DNA of 64,000 nt from Knufia peltigerae (GCA_030247855.1 JAPDRN010000127.1:1-64000), one strand, 5' to 3'. Positions 23,223 to 34,601 are shown, counted from the first letter of the stretch. A program made the numbers and translations. The notes: generated by a model from the letters alone, not told the origin.

Positions 23223-23727
23223 GGGACCAACACGTATGATATCTTCTATTTGCCATACTTCTAAGCTGGAGAGGCTTGGGACGAGTTGAACATCCCTGGT
23301 CCAATATTGATAGTTCAAAGGGCGGTGTTGGTCTTGATGAAGCCGCCGTCGCTTTACTGGATTTACCAGATGCACCTTTCCAGTCGACAGCACTTGCACT
23401 CAGGAAGGAGCAGAGGGACTGTGGCAAGCTACCATCACAACCAACAACATCACATTTCTTTTCTCTTCTCGGATCGATACCAATGTATTGTTCCTCAACC
23501 TTCGAGCCCTATCCCTAGTCGTCATCTTTAATACCAGACAGTCGACCAAGCTGCTTACACACCTACTATGGGTGGTGAGACCACCTCAGGCAGTATCGCT
23601 CTCGCTGACAACCTTTTATTTCGCAAGAACGCACTCCATCGACCCCGCCATTTCCAGCCTGCGGTGTCTGGTTCCTTTAACACGAAAATATTGTTTTTCG
23701 TTACATCGGCACATCAAGACCCTCAAC
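23223..23727. other. Intergenic region and leader
   Basis: 505 bp between MAK5 and the patatin-like gene. The reading frame upstream of the chosen patatin start stays open through much of this stretch, but it is not family-like, so I treat it as promoter and 5' leader. Confidence 0.55.
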
Positions 23728-24979
23728 ATGCTGTCTTTTGGAGGCAGTCCCCAAGGGCCTGCACCAAAATCCGGAGCCACCGAGTCTTATAACCTGCTAG
23801 CTCTCGATGGAGGAGGGGTCCGCGGTATCTCGAGCATGGTGATACTCAAGAAACTCATGGACCGCATAAAAGAGATGGAGAATGAAAAGGCCATCCTACA
23901 GAACAAACCAATCAACGAGGAAGAACGAAAACCAGTCGACTATTTTGACCTCGCCGCAGGAACAAGTACTGGAGGCTTAATCGCACTGATGCTGTTCCGT
24001 TTGGACATGAAATGCAGCGAGGTGATGGCGGCGTACCAAACTCTGGCCAAGCAAGTCTTCAGCCCCAAACTCGGGTCAATACCTCTACATCAGTATGGGC
24101 GCCTCGGCAAGTGGGTTGGCGACATTTGGCTTGGAATCAAAGCTTTCACTGGACGATCCAAGTTCTCGCATGGACCACTGGAAAAAGCCATTGACACTGT
24201 TGTTGCAACATTTCCGCTCGACGATGAAGACAGAGAATTGAGAGGCAATGCTTCGCTCCTCAAAGAGAGTCAAGGGCAAATGTGAGTAGCTGTGCGCTGA
24301 TGTGAGCACTCCGAACACCCATTGATTCCAGTCTTGTAGGTTCATGTGTGCAACTCTGGCAGACAAAGGAGAATCAATCCTGTTACGCAATTATGCACCT
24401 CCTTTTCCACCTCTTCCGGTCTCTGCAGGAGCCGAAGATCTCAACCTCAACAAAATTACCATCAAGGACGCTGCACGCGCCACCTCGGCCGCTCCAACCT
24501 ATTTGAAAGAAGTCGACATCCAAGGTCTCAAATTCTGGGATGGCGGGCTACTCAACAATAATCCCATTGACCAAGTCTGGGATAACCGGGGCGACTTGGT
24601 CTCTCGAGAAGCCCCGAACCCCCCAATCAAATGCATTGTGAGTCTCGGTACCACCCATCCAGAGCACGAGAGCAGCAAGCGTCCCGGCCGAGGAATTTCG
24701 AGGTTCTTCAACACCATTTCCAAGACTGTCGCATTCGTCACCAATACAGAGGCCAAACATCGTGACTTTGACCGCAATATGCGACAACACAACAGACGCA
24801 GGCCAGACGAGTCTACAGCTTACTTCCGCTTTGATGCACCGACTGGTACCCAGCAAATTGATTTGGGAGACTATCTTCGCATGCCGAAACTTGTTGATTA
24901 CACTGAAGTGTATCTGAGACGGGAGGAGGTTGATAAATCGATCAGTGAGTGTGCGGAGATCCTTGCGAAGGAGCTTTGA
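23728..24979 (+). CDS. Patatin-like phospholipase
   Basis: 397-residue serine lipase/acyl hydrolase. Exons are 23728-24281 and 24340-24979, with a 58-bp intron (GTGAGT to TTGTAG). The oxyanion loop is LDGGGVRG (27-33), the nucleophile is Ser80 in AAGTSTGG, and the catalytic Asp is in FWDGGLLNNNP (~252). It is a stand-alone catalytic domain without the NB-ARC or TPR repeats that often follow in fungi. It probably releases fatty acids from phospholipids. The ATG is chosen because it precedes the domain by about 20 residues; a longer in-frame leader upstream starts at 23488 only with a non-family sequence. Confidence 0.9.
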
Positions 24980-25480
24980 ATAGTGCACAGCGAGATTGGA
25001 GCTCTATGCATTGTAGGATATTCCGAGTAGCGATAACGGATGAGCGGAATCAACCATTTTCATATAAAGCAATCCAGGTTATACAACACGTATGGGGTGA
25101 ATATGTATTCCATTTTATATATCAACTAGAACCAATAACTTGAAGATACATGCATCGCCTGCGACACAGCAACAACGGTATTTCATATGACAAGAACAGC
25201 GCAAATAACAAACATGGGAAACACCAATAACAACAAGAACGAAACCAACAATTCGTGGAGTGCGAACTCCGTAAAGCGAGTGTGAAATCAATCTGTCCAG
25301 CAAATTGTAACCGTCGTTGAGCGAGTGTGGTTGTGGAATGTCTGTGTCACACGCCGAAGTAAATGAGTGGATGATGAACCTATTAGTCCATCTAACAATG
25401 TCGTCATCGTCTTGATGTGATGGAAAATGAGAGAATTGACTACTCTAGAGAATTCCAGCTTCCCTCGAAGTAATGATCAT

Positions 25481-25506
25481 TGTGTGTGTGTGTGTGTGTG
25501 TGTGTG
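25481..25506. repeat. (TG)13 microsatellite
   Basis: Thirteen uninterrupted TG units in non-coding DNA. Confidence 0.95.
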
Positions 25507-26204
25507 GATAAATTCGTCGGGACCAGCCCAGGTAGATGAGGTAGGGATAGATTGATCAAAAGAGTGATCAGAATGGGTTGAACGAGTGAAGGAGTGTCTG
25601 AGTGAATGTATCTTCGTAGGTTTTCCATGGTGACGACGAAGTGTCCACGCCCTAGGCTGTGGCAGTTTTGAGAATGTGGAAACGAAGAGTGTCGGGCACC
25701 GAAAGGGTGGACGACCCAAAGGTATGAGAGAGAAAAAAAAAGGAATGAATGTTCCGTAGATTTGTACAGTCCGGTAGGGCAAAAGTCGAGGTTCCCGGCT
25801 CCGAAGTGGTGAATTTTTTCTCGGGGGGTTTTGTCTGATAAAATAATGAGTGATGATGACAATGATGGTCAAAAGTTCCCGGGTCAGATTGGTTGGTTTT
25901 GAGAAAGAAAGAGAGTCCGCCTTTCCGGGAAGACCAATGGGTGGGTTCAGTGTTTCAGAAAAATATATAGTGAGTGACATGCATCAAAGGCTTTGAATTA
26001 AAGCCCAAATTAAAGCCCAAAGGAATGAATGGTTTTCCACAAAGTCTGCCCTTTCCTGAAGGTCGAGGTCATGAAGGTATATCGGCTCGAAGGTAAGCGA
26101 GTGACTGATAAAAAAGAGAACGACGGTGGTCGGTCGGAACGAATGATTCAAAAAAGGGACCTGCCTTGGGCGTGGGTGAAGGAATCAAATGGTAGTCTCT
26201 GACT

Positions 26205-26230
<26 letters not shown>
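26205..26230. repeat. (TG)13 microsatellite
   Basis: A second run of thirteen TG units, in the same orientation as the one about 700 bp upstream. Confidence 0.95.
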
Positions 26231-26235
<5 letters not shown>

Positions 26236-26727
26236 AAAGAAGATGTTGGTCAAGGAATGAAAGGCACCGGTCCACGGAGCTAGAATGAAATCAGGTATAC
26301 GCCCCATGACATGTCGTGTAACCTTTTGAAAAAAAAGAACCTGTCCCTTTTGTGGTTCGTGATAAACGAATGTGATGGTAGGTAGTGATCGTGATCAAAC
26401 GATCCGTGTGTGTTGAGAGACTGTGTATCCGAGCCTGCGGTATGTGTCATGTGTCTTTGAATTGAAAGGATTCCTAGGGGCGAGTTCCGAGCTTGGTAGA
26501 GATCGACTGGGATTTCGACAAACTACTACTGGCACCGATAAGTATTCCGTAGAAGAGAAAGATTTCGAGAGAGTGACCAGTTGGACTGAAATGTCTTTTG
26601 TCATGTGTCGACGAGAAGGCCCAGCTTCAAGGGACAACGAATGTGAGAAGTCGAATCTGCGGTAAAGACTGAGGGATACCTGGGAATTCCCAAAGTATTG
26701 GCGTTCTAGTATCAAATGATTGTTGAT

Positions 26728-29665
26728 TTAGAAGCACCACCGAATTGGTAAAGGGTGTCGGCCCGTCGACAATCGAAGGAATGTATTTGATGGTGAAGCG
26801 TCCAAAAGAATGGTATTTGTTTCTGCGAAAGAACGTGAAAGTGCCCCCAAAAATGGTGATACAAATTGGGACACATGTCGTGCATAGATCGAGACGGCCA
26901 GCGCGACGACGGCACATAGCATGTGCTGTGACCGGTTCCAGCCCGACTAGCATGTTTCCAGTATGTTTGCAGGGGGTACCAGGTTGTGAAGGAGAGTATG
27001 GCCACCAGACTGGCGAAGTCGATTCTTGGGTGCAACGTGTTAGACCACGGACGGTGTGCAGAGACATGATCAATAGCGCCGCGATAATGTCCAAACAAAC
27101 TGGCCTTGCTCATCTAGAGCAAAGGCGCTGGGCATCACCGCAATGGATCCCACCGACAGGTAGTGCTGGCACTCCAGAGCGGGCAGCGGTTGTTGGGCTG
27201 AGGGCATTCTGTGCAAATCCGACCAGCGGATGTCTGGATTGGCCTTTTCCCTGCCAGCAGGGAAGCTATTTCCTGGGTATTGTAGTTTCCGAAGGCCAGC
27301 TTGATTTCAGGACCATGCACAAATTTCTCCAGGAAATTCACATGTGTTTGATCGGGCACCGAGGAGACTAGTAGTGGGAGGAGACCAGCTCCTGAAGCAG
27401 TTCACTCTCAGGCCACAGCAGGATGAATGTGAGTTGTCGATGCGGTCCAATGGTAATGGCGTTCGAGCCTTCTTTGCAGACGGATGGCTCTTTTGAATGG
27501 ACCTTCATCTACTGCCTGAGTGACCATGGTCGTGAGCACCCTCATAGTGCTAGTCATGAGGTTGCTGAGTTTTGAGTCGAGAGGAGTGAAGTTGTCGGAT
27601 GCCCTCTCGACGTCGAGTGTTTTGCGCTGGACATGGGCCTTGAAGACTTCCTCGCTGATGCGTGCACAAGTCGCGATACCAAAGAGGCACGCCATGATGG
27701 CGAGAAGTCTGATACTTAGGTCCAGCATGGTACTGACTTCCATTTGATCGAGGCGTCGGCCTCAATAATGCGGTGGCGGAAAACTAACACGCGGTCGGAT
27801 ACTCTGGTCGAGGAAGCTAGTGTAGAATTCCAGTGGTAGTAGAGACCGGTCGACAGATGGCTGGAGGAATGAGCACCATCTATATATCTCTGGGTGAGTA
27901 CGCGTTCTTGAAGTGGGTATTCATATCCATCGTAGATTCCGTTGTTCGTAGTGTCATAGATACGGGATTCGACGTGCCGTCAACCCATGACCTAATGGGC
28001 TTGGAAACCGTCGTCAGGACACCGCTCACTTGACAACCAGGAGGTCGGGGAACGTTGATCCCATGACGAGAATGGCTGAAGTTGTGAGTGAAGCCCTGTA
28101 CGTGTTGGCGTTGGTAGAAGGCCCGTGGGTGTGGTCCGTGAACTGTCACCACGAGGGACCGAGCTCCTTGTCGATAACGAGAAGCACAAGATCAACCTGT
28201 GGCCCCGGCGGCCCGATGGCTCGGGCCACGCCTTTGTCGAGAGAAGTAGATTCCTGGATTACTGGCAAAGAGCTCAAGAGTGGCATTTGATGTGCTGACA
28301 ATTGGTGCAAATCACCTACCAGAATGGAATAGCTGCCCAGTCAGGCACAATGAAGTGTGTTGACTCTTGAGATCCGACAATGTTTCGAAACGGGGTAAAA
28401 CGGGTGGCAGGCAAAATGCACGGGCTTCTGGGGAGCTGAAAATTCGCAAGGCTGGGCTTCCTGGCGCGAAAATAAAATGACCTTCGACCACTGCAAAGTC
28501 GCAATGTGGTCTGATGGCGACCATTTGACAACTGCCTCATCATCAGAGGCTTAGGTGAAGTGTAGTTTGGTGGCTGGAGTGTGGACGGCAGTGATACCGG
28601 CTAATCCTGATTTTGTCGGAGGCGGTCCTGCTGATAGCTCGTGCGCAGGAAGGAGTCTCTTCTGTGTAGGCGAAGGCGTGTGTGTACAGTGACTCAGATG
28701 ACTCTTGAACACATTTTGGGAGGTCTCGAAGGAGCCATCAGAAAAGGGGTGGCTGGCTGGCCGTAGTCGAGATACCGCATTCCTGGCGAGACATCCACGC
28801 TCATGATCAGGTTTCATCTACCCGCCAATGCCCGTTGAGAGTTTCCGCCACTTTGAGTTCTGGAATGGCGGTGAATGATGTCTGAGGCGTGGCATGAGAC
28901 TGAGCAAGGACATGGTCCTGTAAACAAAGAGATAGAAAGTAGCGTATCTCTGAAGGCGCCACGGAGTAGGTCCGATTGAAATGTAGCAGGACGAAAATCG
29001 TAGATGCAGCAAAAGGCGCGAAGGTCGTTTGAGATTTTGCAGACGCTCTGATTCCGAAGAGCTTCATTGGTATCAAAAGAAGGTACAGAAGCGAGTTGTG
29101 ATTGCTCATATGTTCATCCTCTACAACCTCTTTTTAGCTCTGCAGAGCCTCCATCATCTTTGAGAATATCAAAAGATCAAACTGTTGGGCTCCCCTTCTC
29201 ACTGCCTGAAGTCAAAAAGAAACAATATCTCATACGGAAACAATTATTCATTGCGAATCTTTCCAGCGACAAAACAAAAAGACATGATTTTTTAAAACTC
29301 TGACCTCAAGGCCAGACCACACGCTGGGTGAATTGACGTTGAGGTCGAGGGAGAATCCTTTGTGTCCAAAGGGATTCTTTCCGGTGGTAAATATCGTCAC
29401 ATTACTCCCCGAGACTGTGTTGTATCTTGTCGATGATCGCGTTCTCAGTGCACTTACATGTCGTTGCCGTCGTAGAAGAGGAGATAGTTTGACCAAGTTA
29501 GCATGAGTGTGCTATGGCTCGAGAGAACAATTGTTGTAAATATGGGATGAAGAAGAAACAAGGTCAAAACGTATAAATTCTATGAAAGTCTGAATATCTT
29601 CGGCAGAGCATTCGCGTACTACGCGCAGATTTACGCCTGTCTGTTCCAGCAATTCGTCTACCTCT
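26728..29665 (-). pseudogene. Probable decayed gene for a large membrane protein
   Basis: Read on the minus strand, the stretch gives protein-like blocks one after another, but in changing frames. Examples are a block ending DLLIFSKMMEALQS (near 29130), the 28807-29109 frame, GPPGPQVDLVLLVIDKELG (near 28190), YDGYEYPLQERVL (near 27920), a hydrophobic helix LLAIMACLFGIATCA (near 27690), SVGSIAVMPSAF (near 27130) and a final helix-rich block to 26728. The breaks look like damage rather than introns: a TGA at 28146-28148, single-base changes at A-runs (minus strand) near 27491-27494 and 27245-27248, and a 17-bp duplication at 27361-27384. Some breaks could still be introns. I do not recognise the family. 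The first block begins right after the stop codon of the neighbouring hydroxylase and lacks a start. Confidence 0.45.
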
Positions 29666-29669
29666 TTTT

Positions 29670-30812
29670 TTATTGAGCTTTAGCATTTTCATTCCCTCGA
29701 TGACGACCAAATGATCCTTCTACCATATCCAAGATTCTATCCCACCAGGTGAAAAACGGTGCATAACCACCCTCGCCCGTGCGGTGGTGCCTGGCGTGAG
29801 TCCTCGGTCCACCCGCCCAGCCTCGCGGTAAGAACTTGTCGTACCCCCAAACAAGGTCCATGCCGCTGTGCACTTGGACCAGAAGAGTGACGAAGATGGG
29901 AATGAATATCGTCCGCGTCACGACATGGCTCTGAATGATGTTGAGACTGAAGTTGGCCAGCAAAACCAGCGACAGCCGTTCGACGACGGACAACTGGTTC
30001 GTGACTTGTGGATGCATCTCCTGGTGTTTATGGTGAGGCATGTGGTGCCTCGCCATAAATGGGACCCGATGGAAACAGAAATGGCACAAGAAGAACACCA
30101 TGTCATAAATGAAGAATGACGCGGCGAGCTCGAGCACCAAACGTCGTGACGTGGGTGGCACGGGTGGAAGAGCTCTCTCGAGTTGCAACGGCGAGGAAAT
30201 GGTAAAGTTGTGAAGCGTAGGTAGGAGGAAAGATCCCGATATCGACTTTGGGATGGCATCGGTGTCGGTGATGTTGAAGCTGCCGGTGGGAGTTTCTGTC
30301 GGTTCAACAACAAGTGCGGCTGCCGTTGTGGCGAAGACGGGCATGTAACCTCCAGAAGTACGAATGTCGTTGATGGGTGTATCCGCAAACTTCTTGATCA
30401 TGGTAAAGTCCAGAAACAAGAGCGGGCTGACGTAGAGGAATACTTCTCGTAGACGTTTAGAAGGCCGTTTCATCTTGGGTAGCTTTGGCATTGTCACACT
30501 GTCGTCGTCCAGTCGCTTCGATTTAACTTGGAGTGTGCCTGGTCTGATGTCGATGCGTAGCCCGGGGCTGTGTGCAAAGTGAGTGGTATATTTGGGTTCG
30601 ATGATGCCATAACTGAGTACGGTCAAAATGGTTTCGAATGTTGATGATTGGTAAAAGGTGGATGAGTAGAGGTAATTGTACAATGTCGTCAACATGGGTT
30701 GGTAGAATTTTGGGAATACTACCGCCGTAGTTAAGACGATCGCGCACACATGTTGAGGAGAGCAAAGCCGTATCGATAACGGTGACTTGTCTGCTGATGT
30801 ATCAGACTTCAT
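29670..30812 (-). CDS. Fatty acid hydroxylase superfamily enzyme
   Basis: 380-residue membrane di-iron oxygenase of the family that holds sphingolipid C4-hydroxylases, sterol C5-desaturases and related enzymes. Histidine boxes are present: HFCFH, then HHMPHHKHQEMH, and HARHHRTGEGGYAPFFTWWDRILD near the end. Hydrophobic segments flank them. Typical members are 250-350 residues; the extra N-terminal part (basic KMKRPSKRLRE patch, Thr/Ser-rich segment) is unusual. I chose the ATG at 30812 because its context (CCAAGATG) is good; an in-frame ATG at 30959 would add 49 residues. It may hydroxylate or desaturate a long-chain lipid. It is part of the 29.7-37.7 kb block of lipid-related genes, tandem with the MFS transporter. 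Confidence 0.85.
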   Translation of the reverse strand: MKSDTSADKSPLSIRLCSPQHVCAIVLTTAVVFPKFYQPMLTTLYNYLYSSTFYQSSTFETILTVLSYGIIEPKYTTHFAHSPGLRIDIRPGTLQVKSKRLDDDSVTMPKLPKMKRPSKRLREVFLYVSPLLFLDFTMIKKFADTPINDIRTSGGYMPVFATTAAALVVEPTETPTGSFNITDTDAIPKSISGSFLLPTLHNFTISSPLQLERALPPVPPTSRRLVLELAASFFIYDMVFFLCHFCFHRVPFMARHHMPHHKHQEMHPQVTNQLSVVERLSLVLLANFSLNIIQSHVVTRTIFIPIFVTLLVQVHSGMDLVWGYDKFLPRGWAGGPRTHARHHRTGEGGYAPFFTWWDRILDMVEGSFGRHRGNENAKAQ

Positions 30813-31136
30813 CTTGGGCGGTTGAAAGTGTAGAAAGAGAAGAGAAGTCAAGAAGGTGAAAGTGTGGAAGAAGTGGACGAGACCCTGAATGGGATGTTGG
30901 TGGTATTTATTGGTCTGCAGAGTGAGTGGATACTTTGGATACTCAGCGTACATCTTCATGCCTATGAAATCGTAGTTAGGAATACCATTGAATTTGCATC
31001 TTTTGAAGTTTGTACTCTGAGCTCTCCATCTTTGTGAGTCTGGTCTGTCGAGAGTGCTATAGTCTACAAAACACGTATGGTTCACCTTATCGGATTCTAT
31101 GCTGTCAGTTTTGACTTCCTCTACAGCTTAAATCTC

Positions 31137-32832
31137 CTACTGATCTACAGTCAGACTGGTAACTAGGAGAGCTATGATCAAAGCCGCCAGTACACAACCA
31201 AACGTCGCAAAAGCGAGCTTCCTCCTTGTACTGATACGACCGCCCGTAAAGCCAGAAGTTTCGGCACCGTCGTCCAAGCACCTTCCACTCGCAATATCTT
31301 GCTTGACCCGACGGATACCAAGCAAGAAGCCAGCTCCTCCCAACCAATATCCAATGGGAATCAAGATGGCAAGGATGTCTCGGGTCTTCTCGAGGTATGC
31401 GGGAGACCCAGGCTCAAAGTTCCTCAGTGCCAAACCAATAATCTGAGGGGCACTGGAGTAGATGAGCACAATGGTGCTGGTGTAGATGGCCAGACAGAAC
31501 GTCTTGGTCCGAGCCGGGAATAAAAGTGCCAGAAGGGAGGCAAAAATGCCTAGCCAAAGCTCTGCCGTCAAATACGCAGCACTCATGACTCCGTATAAAA
31601 TGCGAACTCCAGCTTCTTCATCTCCACCGGCTAGTTTCAAGCTGAAGACCATACATATGACAAAGGGCGCAGAGGCCATACCACCAATTCCTGTGAGGCA
31701 TAGAATTGCAGTGGCGTGCTCAGACATCAGACTAGAGATCGCACCCCCCAGTACCACAGCGACCGAGCCGACAACCCCTACAATGATTCCGTACCGTGAG
31801 AGCAATTGTGTTTGGGTGGGATAGATCGAGGACAGGTATGAAGGCATGTACCATCCGAAGACGTTGCCGGAGAACTGTCGAGCGCCCGACGCCAACGTGA
31901 GGATCCAGAAGGACTTCATGGAAACAATCTGCTTGAGAGCCAGTTTGAACATGCGATGTCCGCGTTCGAGCCTCGTGCCGTGCATATCCCCAGTATCGCC
32001 TACCACTTGAGACACATCAGGGGAGAGTTTTCCTACGGCGATTTGTTTTCGTGTCGGCTCTCGGAGAATGAGCCTCGTTATGACAGCCAGGACAATGCCG
32101 ACGATACCGATGGCCTTCAACGCGCTGTTCCACGGGGTATCTGTCTTGTCAAAAGCAGTGGCTATTTGGCCGCTGACGGCCTCTCCGACATATACGCCAA
32201 TGTAGAAGATGCTGCAACCAAAACGTCAGTCCGTGTAAGGAACGAGGGAGGTGGTGGTCCATATTTGCTTGCGTCGAAACATACCTCTCACAAACAAAAA
32301 TCCAGTTCAATGGAACCAGGTCACTGATCAGACTGATGCTGATTGCTTCCACCGGCGACTGGCCGATACCCATTCCAATCCTTGCGAGCAGAATTTGCCA
32401 AAAGTTATGGCTCAACCCCTGGAAGAGGACGCAGAGACTCCACCACAACGCCGCTCCCGAAAGTACCCAGACTCTTGCGTCGGTATAGTCTGCTATGTAC
32501 GCCATCGGGATGGCGAGGACGGCATACAGAATGCCCACAGCGTAACCCGAGAGTATGCCATATTGTGTCGAGGTGAGGTTCAAGGATTCAATGACCTCGG
32601 CTTGGAAATACGACAACACAAACTTGTCATACTGTGCCAAAAAGTAATTCAGGAAGAGTAACAGTATGACCAGTGGGACGTAGATGGCTCTGATGAGACC
32701 ATCTCTGCTCCTGCCAGTGCTGGTCGGAAGAGGCTCAGAAGAAGTCAAGTCGGTGGAGATGGTCGTCTCAGTATCCTGGAAGACGACATTCTTGTTGGCG
32801 GTGGCAGCAGCAGCAGTGCCAGAGTCTGCCAT
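31137..32832 (-). CDS. Spinster-like MFS transporter
   Basis: 540-residue, 12-helix major facilitator. Exons are 32832-32285 and 32211-31137, with a 73-bp intron (GTATGT to TTGCAG) and an in-frame join. The N-terminal ~50 residues are polar (Ala/Thr/Ser-rich). The first helices contain YDKFVLSYFQAEVIESLNLT and QYGILSGYAVGILYAVLAIPMAYIAD, and helix 4-5 reads ARIGMGIGQSPVEAISISL. This arrangement is like the Spinster (SPNS) group, whose animal members move sphingosine-1-phosphate or lysophospholipids. Some fungal members are annotated only as MFS, so the substrate is inferred. It is divergent from the CDP-alcohol phosphatidyltransferase gene pair across 668 bp. Confidence 0.85.
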
Positions 32833-33500
32833 GTCGAGGATGGCTGGGGTCGAGGCAAAGACCGTGCGACATTGCCTCACGTTGAGATTTCGATTTTATA
32901 TGTTCGGGGCTTCTGTCCAAGTCCTCGTAATGGAGAAAAATCTCTACATTCTCGAAAACGCTGCGCCGGGACAGAAACGTGTCAACCCACGAGCGTATGA
33001 TCGACACGCCCAGACCGACCGGAAGCAAGCCAGCGTTTAATCAGGTTCTGCGGCTGGGAGACATCATCCCAGACTTGGTCAAATGTGATGACGCCGAGAT
33101 ATAGTGGAAACGAGTACGAGTGCGTAGAGCGTATTCGTAATACCTGCCCCTTTCGGAAGTAGGTGCTCCTCTGTCGTTTCCCTCGCCATGTATCTCAAAT
33201 ATCGACATCACCAAGGGAAGTTCTGTTCATGATTTGTTGACTTCATCATTCTCCGCCATAGTGCCAAGTGAAGCATGCCTTCTTTTTGGTACCATTGGTA
33301 AGCACGGCCACCCGATGCTAAGGGCCCGTCTAATTAGGCCAACTCTACTAACGTTCCTCGACACCGAAGATCGCTCACAGCCTCCTCAGCATTGGATCAC
33401 GACAGGATAAGTACCCTTCCTTGCCCTCGACTGGAGCAAAGTTGCCTTGATACGAAAAGGCAACAACCATCAAAGTCGTTAGAAGCAAATACAACATATC
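32833..33500. promoter_or_regulatory. Divergent promoter region of the lipid gene block
   Basis: 668 bp separating the minus-strand transporter/hydroxylase pair from the plus-strand trio that starts at 33501. It is the natural place for a shared control region. I saw no clear TATA box or known factor site. Confidence 0.5.
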
Positions 33501-33929
33501 ATGTCTGCGTCAGATAGCACCATCTACATCTTGTACAACGCCAATGCGTCTTTGCTTGGTAAACTCAACTACGCCTGTCGCAAGATCACCGCGTCGACCG
33601 ATTCAAGCCCGTGTGCAGCGTGCGACTTGACTCACGGCGGTCTCAAGCTGGACGAGTCTGCTGCTTGGAAAAAGACAAAGGCTCGAATCGGCGCCAAAGT
33701 CGAACAATTACATCGTGACGAGTCGACGTCCGAGGTCCGCGACTTTATCAAAGCGAATTGCCTCAAATATCCTGTCGTTTTAGGTAGAGCAGGAACTTCT
33801 CCTCTCAAAGTCCTTCTCAAGCCAGAAGATCTTTCCACGGTATCAGCCGACCATTCGGCCTTTCTGGCTCTCCTTGCGCGAAGGGCAGAGGAGGAAAAGA
33901 TCCCTCTCGTCATCGAGAGTCAGCAGTAA
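33501..33929 (+). CDS. Small uncharacterised protein (142 aa)
   Basis: 142-residue soluble protein without signal peptide or membrane helix. It opens with a strand-like IYILYNANASLLGKLNYACRK and has a CAACDLTHGG segment at about residues 37-46. A central WKKTKARIGAKVEQLH helix and a C-terminal HSAFLALLARRAEEE helix follow. The CxxCDxTHG signature looks like a ligand or metal site; I recall similar short proteins in bacteria but cannot name a family. Its stop codon is only 6 nt before the start of the CDP-alcohol phosphatidyltransferase, so the two are likely expressed together. Confidence 0.75.
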   Translation: MSASDSTIYILYNANASLLGKLNYACRKITASTDSSPCAACDLTHGGLKLDESAAWKKTKARIGAKVEQLHRDESTSEVRDFIKANCLKYPVVLGRAGTSPLKVLLKPEDLSTVSADHSAFLALLARRAEEEKIPLVIESQQ

Positions 33930-33935
33930 TCCAGC

Positions 33936-34601
33936 ATGTTTGATATCCAGCTGAGGCAGGTCAAGGACCACACCTTTCGACCGATAGTGCGATTCGTCCC
34001 AGAAATAATCACCCCTGGTCACTTGACTTTGGCTGCTCTTGTCACTGGACTTGGAGCCTGCCTGTGCTCGATAGCTACCGATCGACACACATCTGCCTGG
34101 GCGGTCTATCTCTGGATGCTCAACCGCGTGCTTGACTGCCTTGATGGCGCAGTTGCCCGGGAACGGGGCACAACTTCCGATGCAGGAGGGTTTCTAGACC
34201 TTCTTTCGGATTTCATCATATATTCTCTGGTGCCGATTAGTGTTGCATGTGGAGAGATCCGACGAGGGTTGCCTGCAGATGATTGTGTTAGTTTGTTGTT
34301 GTCGGTCTCTCTGCTTGAGGCAACCTTCCACATCAACAACTTCATTCTCTTCTACCTCGCGGCGTTGTCATCACAGAAGGGTAATGATGAGTTAACTGCT
34401 GTAACGATGAAGCCTGCGCTGGTTGAGGGTTTCGAAAGCGGCATCTTCTTCACATTGATGCTGGCAATTCCTAGTCTGCTGCAGCTTCTTACCTTGATAA
34501 TGGCAGCTGGTGTTTGCATCGGCATCGCGAGTAGAACCTGGCTGATCTTGGACGCTTTTGCCGCCATGAAGACTCAGCCCGGGCATATCAGAGTCGATTG
34601 A
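33936..34601 (+). CDS. CDP-alcohol phosphatidyltransferase
   Basis: 221-residue membrane enzyme that would transfer a phosphatidyl or phospho-alcohol group from a CDP-linked donor to an acceptor, making a phospholipid-like product. The full family signature is present with exact spacing: D67-x2-D70-G71-x2-A74-R75-x8-G84-x3-D88-x3-D92. About five to six hydrophobic segments follow. It is as short as the bacterial-type members (Pgs/Pcs style) and lacks the extra segments of fungal Cho1/Pis1/Cpt1, so it is not an obvious housekeeping copy. It has no intron. It starts 6 nt after the preceding stop codon, an operon-like spacing. A fused product through an unseen intron is an alternative. Confidence 0.88.
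   Translation: MFDIQLRQVKDHTFRPIVRFVPEIITPGHLTLAALVTGLGACLCSIATDRHTSAWAVYLWMLNRVLDCLDGAVARERGTTSDAGGFLDLLSDFIIYSLVPISVACGEIRRGLPADDCVSLLLSVSLLEATFHINNFILFYLAALSSQKGNDELTAVTMKPALVEGFESGIFFTLMLAIPSLLQLLTLIMAAGVCIGIASRTWLILDAFAAMKTQPGHIRVD

Larger units (their letters stand above)
24980..26727. other. Non-coding region with microsatellites
   Basis: About 1.75 kb with two (TG)n runs and a short tandem repeat near 25998-26021 (ATTAAAGCCCA twice). Open frames on the minus strand at 25440-25980 are shadows of the dinucleotide repeat (His/Thr runs). No gene is supported. Confidence 0.6.

Noticed and set aside
25440..25980. Two long minus-strand frames with Thr/His runs
   Set aside because: The runs are translations of the TG dinucleotide repeat; the remainder is not protein-like.
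33843..34088. A fused single protein from the two ORFs 6 nt apart
   Set aside because: The only intron that would remove the stop (about 36 nt, with donor GTCAGC) is too short and poor; kept as a stated alternative only.
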